From Stercorarius parasiticus (taxonomy: Eukaryota; Chordata; Aves; Charadriiformes; Stercorariidae): a stretch of DNA of 64,000 nucleotides. The stretch covers positions 496,618 through 560,617 of the forward strand of contig VWZL01000594.1 of NCBI GenBank assembly GCA_013396915.1, written 5' to 3'. This document shows positions 14,362 through 24,835 of the stretch, piece by piece. The first letter of the stretch is position 1. Each line of letters starts with the position of its first letter. Below the pieces are notes generated by a model. That model had not been told where the DNA came from, did not search any database, and saw nothing but the letters and a program-made list of their open reading frames with translations. Both the position numbers and the translations under genes were made by a program.

Positions 14362-14482
14362 TGTTTAGACACATCAGGCATTACTGTCTGTTCCTTTTTC
14401 CTCGTATCCACTGCCGGCTCTACAGGGGTAAGCACTACAGCAGCACATGAGACTATCGACTGGTATGAGTCTTCCCGGCAAA
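14362..14482 (-). CDS. CCSER1: CCSER1 internal coding exon (downstream of the two in this window)
   Basis: This is a 121-bp minus-strand exon. The G carried over from the upstream exon plus TT gives Val, followed by 39 full codons and a trailing CA. The product starts VCREDSYQSIVSCAAVVLTP and ends near MPDVSKQ, Q being completed by the next exon. The acceptor is CAG (AG at 14483-14484) and the donor is GTGAGT at 14356-14361. Human CCSER1, as I remember it, has VCREDSY, then VSCAAVVLTP, then EP and a terminal SKQ over the same 41 residues. Length and anchors therefore agree, while the charged middle (here DTRKKEQ) has diverged. A 65-residue open frame on the same strand (14374-14571) is out of phase with this exon and is not the coding frame. 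No catalytic motif is visible. The segment belongs to the region before the predicted coiled coil of the protein. The exon leaves in phase 2, and the next exon is not in this window as far as I can see. Confidence 0.94.
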
Positions 14483-15943
14483 CTGCAAAGATAAAAAAAA
14501 ATCTCATTGTTAAAAAGTGAATTCAGTTTGTATTTTAAATGTTTAAAATAAAACAACAAAACAAAAAACAAATCAAGTCATACTGTGATAAACAAAAATG
14601 CAAATGATTAATCAGATTTCATTATGGTCACCTGCAATGAAAACATCATTGTTTTTCACATTTCCTAAAGTGCTTGCTTGGCACTTTTTTGCCACAGACT
14701 GATACTGCCATCATCACTCACTAAGTTTCACATAGCGTAAGATCTGATGTAAGTCTGCTCTAGCTCATTCGTATGACTAAGTCCTAAAAGGACTCATATT
14801 TCCATAAATGACATCAGAATACAATACATTTCTTTTTCCTTTGTCATCACAAACTGAAAATAAGAGCGGAAATTCTGGATTGTTTTCAGGCAAGCCTCCC
14901 ACCTTCAAAATTTTAGACTTTGTAAGAAAATATATTTGAGAATATCTGATTAGTGGCTTTTTTGTCTTCAGCTGTTACGTCTCACTTTAATCCAAAAAGG
15001 CCAAATCCAAATGGTCCAGGAATGATATCTCATATACTGATCCATGCTTTCCGTTATGTATTACTGTGCTGGATGATATGATTTAGATGATATTTAGAGC
15101 TAAAAGAATGATCATGTATTTCAGCTGAGCATCTGGCTCAATTAGCACTAATAAATGAATACCCAAAAGCTCCTGACCTCCAAAGAAGACAACTATATTT
15201 GTTAAAAGCTATACGCATTCTAAATGGCAAGTATCACTAGTAATTTAGCACTTAGCAGTCACCACTCCTACTGATTTTGAAGGTATAGATTTCCTTTACA
15301 GTCAGAGTGTACCTTTGTGAGTCAAATAAAAGCTGGAATTAAGAGTTGGTTGTATTGAACAAAGCACAGGAGCTTCTTATATTATACATTTACAGTACTA
15401 TTTATATCATATATAAACAAGAAGTAGTGTGGTGACCTACCTTTTAAGCAGAAAGTCACACAGTATTTTAAACGTGTAACATACAGAACTATTTTATTGA
15501 GTGTACATATGCCAATAACATAGCCTGTAAAACAAGGATGACCGCTACAAATTCTCAGCAATTCAAAGCCAGAAAGAACCTATTTTACAAGTACATACAT
15601 CCATGCAAGATTGTGACAGCTGGAAATATTGAACTGTGACATTTCTCAATGGAAACTTGTTTCTGAAGACTTACTTTTCTTCCATCCTCCACAATCACGT
15701 GCCTCCTTATTGCCCACAGACAACGTACCTTTTGCATAGCCTATGCTCCTCTTACAAGAGGAGTAAAATTGGAGCAAAACTCCACCCCTATTGCCTTGAC
15801 TGGGTTAAGAACAACTAACTGCAGTATTTTAGCCTGAGCACTCAAATTACGTACAGCATGAATTTAGCGCACATAAACAAGATACACTGCATGCCCGACA
15901 AACATCCTGGAGCGATAACTGGTGCTTTAAGGCAGCTAGAGAG

Positions 15944-16356
15944 TAGAATCACAGAATTGCCTAGGTTGGAAGGGACCTTTCAGATCATCGAGTCCAACCA
16001 TCAACCTAATTCTGACAAAAAACCATCACTAAACCGTATCTCTAAGCACTATGTCTATGTGTCTTTTAAATACCTCCAGGGATGGTGACTCAACCACTTC
16101 CCTGGGCAGCCTGTTCCAATGCTTAATAACCCTTTCAGTGTAAAAATTTTTCCTAATATCCAGTCTAAACCTCCCTGGCGCAACTTCAGGCTGTTTCCTC
16201 TAGTCCTATCGCGTGTTACTTGGGAGAAGAGACTGACCCCCACCTCTGTACACTCTCCTTTTAGGTAGTTGTAGACAGTGATAAGGTCTCCCCTCAGCCT
16301 CCTTTTCTCCAGGCTAAACAGCCCCAGCTCCCTCAGCCGCTCCTCATAAGACTTGT
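15944..16356 (-). mobile_element. CR1 LINE, 5'-truncated copy with ORF2 C-terminus and 3' end
   Basis: The minus strand carries the C-terminal end of avian CR1 ORF2. It runs from [17 protein letters not shown] through [14 protein letters not shown] and GLFSQVT-like sequence (here [14 protein letters not shown]) to LKLRQG. The frame then shifts and continues with [34 protein letters not shown] and a TAG at 16029-16031. The break is a single missing base in a G run (CCC on the plus strand at 16173-16175). After the stop comes a short 3' untranslated region ending in ATTCTGTGATTCT, the form of the CR1 3' terminal repeats, at about 15945-15958. Homology stops abruptly near 16356, as expected for 5' truncation by incomplete reverse transcription. 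The copy cannot mobilise itself because it lacks the endonuclease and reverse transcriptase. I cannot assign a subfamily. Confidence 0.95.
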
Positions 16357-18034
16357 AAATTTTAAGTAGTAGAATAGAGTAGATTTTAAGGAACAGGTCA
16401 GAACAGGGTTGGATATTTCTACACACAGTCAGAAAAGTGCAAAGGTCTTTTTGTTTTCAGAGCAATTCTGAGCCATTCAGCAAGCAGCACAAATGGCCAG
16501 AGCACAGGCAGATTCTGGCAGGAAGAAAATCTTTTTGTGAAGTACATGTAATTACATTTAAGTGATGCCCTCTTGATGTTCTCCAGCATTGCTTATGCTT
16601 GTATTTTTAAATATTAGTGTACACATCATGCTAAGGGACTAAGATACATAAGATGACCAGTACTGAAACCTTACCTTCATTTTTCTTTGGAACCAGTGCC
16701 ACTCAAAACTTTGTCACTATCACAGACATCCGTTTCCAAAACATGGTCATACACAACGAGAACTTACTATATTGCCTTCAGGTCTGCAAGTAGGATATAC
16801 ATCATAGCTTCATGTATAACAAGTTAAGGAGGGAACTACTGCAAAATACACTGAAGTAGAGAGACTACATAAGAAAAAAAGAATTTTATGTGACTTTTAT
16901 CCTACTATGCTACTTGCAACCAGCAGACCCTCTACTAGCAAGGTGCTATTTGGTAGGCACCAAGTAATGTACAAAATAGTATCTTCTCATTGCAACCAGT
17001 GACTGAATATGTGCAAATAAGAACATTTATGTTCATTTGACTCTTGATTTACAGTCAAAGAATTGTAAAAAGATGAGTTTGTCAAAGGGCTATACTGATA
17101 TCCAGTACATGAATTTTAACCTGAAATGCTAATAAAAGAGGGAGAGTAAAGTACTTTTCTTTAAAAGAACTGTGGTACCACTTGAATATCTAGTTATTAC
17201 TTCAGAACTTGTAAAACATCTGTTGACCATGAAAGCATCACGGAGTAGAATTTTCCCTGGATCAGCCACTGTCTATCAGGGAAGTTACAAAGAAAGATAA
17301 AATAGGAAATCACAAGTAACAAAGACGACACTGTCAGTCTCCTACCCTTTACAGAAATTTCACAAATGCATAAAACTGTGAAGTTGTTTTTATTTAATAA
17401 TTAATGCTATATAGGAGTTGTATAATGCCGTAATTTACATCTGAAGACAAACCCAGTTGTCTGAGCTCACAGAATTTATTATCCTCCTATTCTAGACAGT
17501 TATATGCTTTGGTCTGGCTTTTGAAAACCACTACGATTCCTCCTTTTTATCTCAAGTCTCTGTGCACACAGCCATAAGTCATTATGGGACAGTATAATTA
17601 ACTAAAATGTCATGAAATAGCAACAGCACAGCAGCAAGTAATTTTCACCTACAGGAATGTATTCTCTTATTATCTGTTCATAACTTGCATTAAAATAATG
17701 AGAATGTGCTTGAATGTGGAGTCTCAACTTTAACATTAATGGGGATGGGCACTGCTTTACTTAAGGAGACTGTTCTCATTTTACACTTCAAAGTTCTCTT
17801 AAGTGTAGCTTCTTTTTGCCCCTTCATTTTTTATGTACAAGTGACTTACGTTACCTCCCCCCCCAAAAGCCCATTAGTGCTGTTCACATATCATAGGCTT
17901 CATGAATCCAAATCTCTTAGATCCTCAAAATATTACAAACCTCAGAATACCAAACAATTACACTAAGGGATTATACCTTTTAACCATAAATCCTCTCACG
18001 TGTCCAAGTTGCACTTTAACTGCCAGCAAGAACT
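16357..18034. other. Intronic sequence, nothing recognised
   Basis: AT-rich sequence between the two CR1 fragments. A C8 run lies at about 17857-17864. No gene or repeat was recognised on either strand. Confidence 0.6.
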
Positions 18035-18155
18035 TTACAAATTCACCCTCTGCTGCTCATCCAGCCAATACATCAACAGCTTGTCTACGAAGATCTTACA
18101 GCAGACAGTGCTGAAAGCCTTACTGAAGTCATGGTACACAATATCGACTGCTCCA
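18035..18155 (-). mobile_element. CR1 LINE fragment, reverse-transcriptase core
   Basis: On the minus strand, downstream of about 18153, the translation reads AVDIVYHDFSKAFSTV and then KIFVDKL. This matches the conserved non-LTR reverse-transcriptase stretch of CR1 (consensus-like VDIVYLDFSKAFDTVSH). The catalytic-region Asp before FSKAF is kept, while the second Asp of AFDTV is replaced by Ser. About six residues later it reads YWLDEQQRV, resembling the CR1 NWLDGRAQRV block that normally lies further downstream, so a short internal deletion is likely. The frame then meets a stop. It is an old fragment, flanked by sequence I do not recognise. It is in the same orientation as the CR1 copy 1.7 kb away, but neither overlaps nor adjoins it. 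Confidence 0.8.
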
Positions 18156-21100
18156 ATAAAGAAACCAACAAAGAAATTTTTCCCATTTATCTGCTACATT
18201 TTTACAACAGCACACAAATGTTAAGTACATGCTGAAGGTAGAGGTTCATTGTCATAGGTGCTGTTGCATACCTTCAGAACTATGGAAAAAACCGTCCAAG
18301 GAATCAACACCAATCAGCTAATTTTGCACTACGTGTAGCAATTTCTTTAAGTTTAATACACTAATATTTAGTATCTCAGAATGTGTTATAGACTGAATAC
18401 CTTCTGAAAAAATAAGTAATTTGCATATGAGATGGTATTTTTCAGTACCATTGCATCTCCCTTCATCTCAATTCAACCATTACATGAACCAGCTAATAAC
18501 TGCAGTGAAAAAATACAACTGGAGGAACGTCTTTACTATGTGTTATCATTAAAGAAACACATTTTTCTCAGTGAAATAAAAGACACTATGTACCAACTAC
18601 AAGTCATACAAAGAACAACTCTACAGAAAAAGAAAACAAACATTCTAACTTCATAAAATACTATTATAAAAGATTTGTACTGCTTTTGAAGTTCCATAAT
18701 TTCTCCCCAGATACTTCAATTTATACTTTAATGATGCATACAGTTTGTTTGCTTCCATTGCCAAGTGTTTTAAAAGTACCCCATATATTTATCACTAGGA
18801 GTGCTGGCTTGGATTTACCCTAGTCGGTTTAAGCAGTTCCAGAACATCATTCACTATCAAAACAGATCTCTACATCTGGAGAAGAAAAACATTAGCTTTC
18901 TTGTTTTTTCCTTTGCTGTTTCTTTCAAGAGCAATAAGGATGACTAATTAAACAGGTTTCTTCTACTTTGAACCAACCAGTGAAAAATTTTTAATTCCCT
19001 AAATAGTAGGACAGTACTTCAACAGCTACTGAGTATAATGTATCTCTCTGGAGAATAAAAAGATTTTTAAGCTCTAGAGGTGTCATTTACAGTGTCTATT
19101 TCAAACACTGTTAATTGTACACTTTTTTTTCCCCACTTTTTTTTTTTTTTTAATAGAGGAGAGAGAAAATCTGGTTAACAACACTCACTATTATAAAAGT
19201 CTCCCTTGACACAAGATGCAAGTGATGGTTAGATGAAATTAGCAGCAAGTACTACCTGCTTAGAGAAAACAGAAGGGAAATGTTCATATGCAGTGTGCAA
19301 TGAAGCATAAGGGATTCATGACACAGGGAGACAAAAACAGTGAAGTATTTCTGGATTTAAAAAAGCTGGGCACTTATTCTGACAATTCCAAGTATTTACT
19401 TGTGCCTGTAAGGTTTAAAATAATCAGCTCTCATCATACAAGAGACAGATTAAGTCTGGAAACAACTGCTGTTTTACACCGAAAAACCTTCTGCTTTGGT
19501 AAAAAACTAGGCAACCAGCCAGGAGCATGGAAGGTGCTAAGTACTTTCCCCTGAAATATCCATCAGCTGCCACTGTAGGAGACATGGGACTCAAACAACG
19601 TCTGGATCCCAAGTATCCAATCGCACATTCCTTTTACTACTGAAAGCCAGAAAATATATTTTAATTACACCAGAACACCAATTCTCAGTGCGGGCATTTA
19701 CTTTTTGGCACACTGTTTCCTAAACGCGGCTCTACCATGAGGAGGCTCAGGAAATGAGCTGCCCTCTGAGGCACTCTCAACAAAGGCCGAGGAAGAGCTG
19801 CAAGATATGCAACCCACAGGCGGGTTCTTCGAATAAGGCAAACGCTGGAGGATGAAGAACTGTTACACATGAGAGAGTTCTGTTTAAAAAAAAAAAGCAA
19901 CACAAAAACCAGCCAACCAAAAAGGAATAGAAGATCTACTGTAAATTTCTTCAGTAGAGTAGTCTAATTTTGAGGATGAGGGAAGAAAAAGGAACATTTG
20001 AAACACGTAACCCAAACTATTTTCCCAGGAAAGCTGTTGACACTAGAAATAGTTTATAAGAGAGGATCCTGAAATCTAGTCTATTAATTCTGGTATCTCC
20101 AGTAAGAACTGCAGCTTATCACCGTGCTAATCCCTTACCTCACAAATGCATCCTCTCATATTCTTGGTCCATTCAGTGGGCTAAATAAATGACCACTGTT
20201 TAGACCCATCTCTTCGTCAACTCCAAACATTACCTGCAGTAAACACCTCAGCAAAACCAAGTGCATGATTTCAGTTCCATACCCTCTTTTTCCACCCCAA
20301 AACCACAACAAAATGTTTTAATACTTTGCTATTAAACCCTAAAGCCCAAGGAGACTTTCAGTCTCTTTAAAGCAACACAAAAGGTCAAGGTACTTTGGGT
20401 GAAAGACATTTTTGCCTATCTACTTAAAAAAAAAAGCCTAATACTAAAAACTAAAAATAAAAGAAGCCTAATTTTCCTGCTGCTTGATTCCAGATTTGAT
20501 GATGGTCTTTGGGAAAAGAAGGAGACTAAATGGATCTCTATTTTATTATTAGTTCAACAGTTATTCTAGGGCCTCTTGTCCCTTAGAAACAGCTACATTT
20601 CACAATATTGGCCAAATGAATACTTAAGAGAATGAGACTATACGCTTACAGTTCCCAAAGTGTTTGCTGTAATAATTCTGCAATAAAACCACAGGCCCAA
20701 TTCTTAAACACAGCATAGCCACAATCAGAAATTTTGTAATAGCAACAATTACAAGCCCATTACAGGCAAATGAATTACTTTCCATCAGGTTCTTATGTTT
20801 CCTGGCTCTTTTGTAGTCTTCAGGAAGGCTGCACGCAAGTAGCTTTGTGCTATCCACACTGGCACCCAATGGTGAAGGGTACACAACGTGGCATTAAGCA
20901 GGACTTAGGGAATTCTTTTAACACACCAGCAGTTCTGTAGTGATTATCTGCACCCTTGCTTTCTAGGTTTGTTTGATGTTACAAGTCACCGTGATAATAT
21001 GGTAATAGCCACATGTGAAATTTGGGCCTACTGACTCATACTTTATGTAGAAGAATTTAACCATAAGAAGCAGTGAATACTGCTTCTTTTACTGTTAATG

Positions 21101-24100
21101 CTTAATAGAATGCTGGCATTAGTGTTGATACTGAATGGAAGGGTACGCCCTGGTCACCTGAGGACCCTAAGGAGATGGCAAGTGATGGAAACGCATTCAT
21201 AAAATAATCATCTAGATAACAATGACATTGGTGGTCCACTTCTCACACATTTTCTGTTAAACATCGACAGAACAACTCTAGTATCATCTCCAGGACAAGG
21301 CAGCACTTTAACTCCTGTTCAATCTTCTCAAGCATCCTCCCCCAGTTTACAAGGGCTTTGCAGACTTGCTTAAGAAGAGGGATTGTGTCTGTACTTACAA
21401 ATCCCTCATGGATTTTATAAATTTGTTCAGTTACTTCTGCGCTTGTACAAACTTGTAGCACAAGTCCACATCCTGTAGAGTTCAAAGCTGAACTACAGGT
21501 TATGTGAAGAAATATTTCAATTAGCCCATCTTAAACTTGCCACCAACTAGTTTCATTTGTGTCCCCCAATTTTAGTATTGGAAAAGACAATGTACAATTC
21601 CCTCTTCACTTTCCAATCAGGATTTTACAGATTTCTTCTGGACAATTTGTCAGTTATCTCTCTTACAGGTTGAAGAATCTGCACTTGTTCCTGTACAATA
21701 CCTGTTCCACATCTCTGGCCACCCTGCTGACCTCTCCACGAACAACCACTCCTTGTTGCAGTTCCCACAATGATGGATCACTGTAGCAACACCAGGAGAC
21801 ACTATAACAGCGTTCACAGAAAATTTAATAGGTCAGTTTTTCAGCTGTAACTACTGTGCACCTAAAACATTGTATCTACTTATGCTTGAGGCTGCATCTA
21901 AATTATTTTCCTATTCACAGCGAACTAAAAGCAAATATTGTTCCAAGTGGCCTACATAGGAGGTGGAAAAAAACCCACTAACCTTTAAAAATAAAAGCAT
22001 ATACCCAGTAGGTAGATATTGCTTTTCAATATCAAAAAGCATTGTTTTAGTGTTAACATGAGGACTTTTAAAATAACAAGTAACTTCCATTAGCTGTTGG
22101 CAAAACTATTGGTCCGGGTGATGTCACAGGCTTGTATTTTTAGCACTGTAGTCTGTGACTTGTTTTGTGACATGGACACGAATAAAAACCACGCGCATAA
22201 ATGAGGGAAAGGCTGGGATGAAAGACTAATGATCTGAGCCTCAACAATCATGTCTAATTCTGCCAAATTGCAGGAAGTCTTGTAATTGAATGGTATGAAT
22301 ATCCATTAGAATGAAAAGTAGAGGCTTAGTCATTCTGTCTAGGATGCATGGTAATAATCACCATGTGGTCCAAATAAGTGCATCGGTTTATTCACAAAGA
22401 GGCTTTAAAGATAACTGGTAAAATTAATTTACCATAGAAAACAGCTGCAGGTAGGTTCTTAGGGCAAAGGAGGCTCACACAGATCTCCTCTGCTGGTAGC
22501 ACATCTGCCATTCTTGGCCTACATGCGAGTCTGAGCTCTTGGACACCTTGCTCCTCCTGACTTACCAAGGGAGTCACAAAGTGTGAGGCTGCCTGCAAGA
22601 ACTCCGGATGGGAAATAAAGAAAAACACCACAGTCCCAGGTGATGGAAGAAAACAGAATACCCACCAAAACGTCTGCTTTTCCAGTAAGAATGCAGAAGG
22701 TATTATTGAAAGTACCAACTTCAGATGGAAGCATAAAGCCACCCCCTGGTAATAGCCATAAGGTACCAGAAATGGGGAAATCCTCATCTCGCCTCCTAAA
22801 GGACATGGAGGAAATCCCAACAGGGATTTAAGCAGCCGCCTCCTGTTCCCTTTGCAGACAAGAGAAGAATAACAGTTTTAGTTCTGGTTTTGATCGTGTT
22901 TGGGTTTCTATTTAAGCTTTGTGATGCCTTCAAGAAAAGGAGAGAAACACGAGTGACTGTGGCACTGGCATCTTAAAAGACCTGCAGGGCATTTCTGTAG
23001 GCACAATACAAGCCCCTAAAGGAATGACTACTCTAACAACAATATCCTTGACTGTCATTCACTGCAAGTAAAACTGTCAAAACTCAATAGCAAGCGTTTT
23101 CAGGAGCATAGTCTCTTGGCTTCAACTATTATTCTTGGCCTAGCTGAAATAAAGACTGACAGGCAAGCAAGATTAATTTATTGTTGTTTGTATTGAATGG
23201 TTGTAGTCACAAGAAATTAATTTAAACAATTAGTACACAGATAAACCTCCAAAAGCACAGTTTCCCAAGAGAAATTACTAAATAAAATCACAATGTCATC
23301 TCTCCTTGCAGTTTCTAACAACAAAAGCTCACCAGGAAAATTATGTGAAGTATTTTCGTTTTGCAAGAGTACGAGGCTATTCGGCTTTCTATTATAACCG
23401 TATTGGCACCCGCTAGCAGGAGCATGAGATATAGGTGCCAGTAGAGCTGTACGTCTTCTCAGTCACAGAATGACAGCCTTTGTCAGCCTCAGTGACAAGC
23501 AACCCGGTGACCAGTCCCTACAGCAGCACATTTGTCATAGCTATTCCTGACTCGTTCCTTCTTTCGCAGAAGTCACTCATATACCATGTATTAGAAATTT
23601 ACACCAGACATATTTGAGGGAGTTTTGCTGTCATTGTTTTCATTTAGTGATTAAACCTTCTCCAACTCCGGAACCTTGCTCTGTCCGGAGTGGTTACATG
23701 CCTTTCTTAGGCTAAGGGGCAGACTGGCCTCCGTGCTCATACAGGATCCTATGGGAAGACAACTCAAATGTCTCTGCAATCACTTAATCTCACATATGAG
23801 CATGCATAAGCAAACAGCTGGCTACTACTCCAGCTGACTGCTCCAGTGTAACTGCAAAGCAGTGGAGAAATTAGGAAAGCGGGTAGAGCATCACCCACAG
23901 TCTCATCACTCCACTGTCCAGCAGCAAAGCGACAGGCCAGCAGCATTATGATCATCTATTGATATACCTCTGAACCAAGAGTGGAAACGGAGAGACTTTA
24001 AGGAATAGCAGGTTAAATCCTGGGATGAGACAGAATACACCACACCTTCCTCCTGTAGGCATCTATGGCTTAAGCACCAGCCAAACCTGCGTGTGAAGGA

Positions 24101-24279
24101 AGAGCACTTGTATGTTCGCAGGATTGGAAAGTGAAGGCTCTTTACTGATATGTTGTGACAGCAAGCAAAAGATGGACTCCAGAAGACAACCAGAATAAGA
24201 ATTTCCTAGGCTGCTCATACAGCTTTTCATGCAACACCAGGGAAACAGTGTTCATAAGTTGGCTAGGTGACAAGAAAGA
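18156..24279. other. Intronic sequence, little recognised
   Basis: Mostly AT-rich. It contains a split poly-T tract (19123-19152) and a somewhat GC-richer stretch at 22390-22830 with overlapping open frames. No gene, RNA gene or identifiable mobile element was seen. Confidence 0.55.
19123..19152 (+). repeat. Split poly-T tract
   Basis: Eight T, then CCCCAC, then fifteen T. Read on the minus (gene-sense) strand this is an A-rich tract inside the intron. I see no retroposed body attached on either side. Confidence 0.8.
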
Positions 24280-24616
24280 TTTATTGCATTTGTGTGGCAA
24301 GGTTTTGGCAGCGGGGGAGGCTACAGGGGCAGCTTCTTTGAGAAGCTGCTAGATGCTTCCTTCCCCTGTGTCCAATAGAGCCAATGCCAGCCGCTCCAAG
24401 ACAGACCTGCCACTGGCCAAGGCTAAGCCCATCAGTAATGGTGGTAGTGCCTCTATCGTACCATATTTTGAGAAGGGGAAAAAATTGCTGCACAACAGCA
24501 GTTGGTAGAGGGGAGTGACAAACAACTATGTAGACACCAAGGTCAGTGAAGGAGATGGGGGAGTGACAAAGGGGCTTGGTGGGCACCTGGTGGCCAGCCA
24601 AGGTCAACCCACCACA
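24280..24616 (-). mobile_element. Solo LTR of an avian ERVL-like endogenous retrovirus
   Basis: Read on the minus strand the element starts TGTGGTGGGTTGACCTTGG and ends near CAAAACCTTGCCACAC with a terminal CAATAAA, where intact relatives, as I remember them, end in CAATACA. Both ends and the middle (for example the TGGCATTGGCTCTAT and TTGGCCAGTGGCAGG stretches) match a repeat family common in bird genomes that I take to be an ERVL-class LTR. The flanks are AAAGA (24275-24279) and AAAGG (24617-24621) on the plus strand, a 5-bp target duplication with one mismatch. This supports both boundaries and the LTR nature. No retroviral coding sequence lies next to it, so this is a solo LTR. It is shorter than the long versions I remember, so it is either a short subfamily or internally deleted. 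Its class name is from memory, not a search. Confidence 0.68.
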
Positions 24617-24769
24617 AAAGGTCAATGGCAACTGTGGAAAGAGAATGGTATGAATTCTCCTGTGCCATGAAGAAAACTGGGAATCAGAATATGACTGCCT
24701 GTTTGTCGTGCCTGCCCATTTACTTGGATTGCAGATTTTGCTATGCTTTGTGTTTGTCGCATATAACTT

Positions 24770-24835
24770 ACTAGATTTCAAGGCCAAACGAAACTATTGT
24801 GGTCATCCGATCTGACATGTGGTAAAGGTATGTGC
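24770..24835 (-). repeat. Ancient CR1-type 3' end fragment
   Basis: The plus strand has TTTCAAGGCC, then ATTGTGGTCATC and ATCTGACAT. This is the pattern of the old sauropsid CR1 3' region (approximately TTCCAAGGCCAGAAGGGACCATTGTGATCATC in short blocks, here strongly diverged). In that family the pattern on the plus strand means the element itself runs on the minus strand. The fragment is short, decayed and ends without a clear boundary. Confidence 0.5.

Noticed and set aside
14374..14571. A 65-codon minus-strand open frame overlapping the CCSER1 exon
   Set aside because: It reads the exon in the wrong phase and runs through the splice acceptor into the intron. The homologous reading is in another frame.
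16055..16426. A 123-codon minus-strand open frame as a candidate gene
   Set aside because: It is CR1 ORF2 sequence that changes frame at 16173-16175, plus flanking intron. It is a retrotransposon relic, not a host gene.
24281..24787. A 168-codon minus-strand open frame, the longest in the window
   Set aside because: It runs through the solo LTR and the old CR1 fragment. LTRs do not code in this class, and the translation has no recognised domain.
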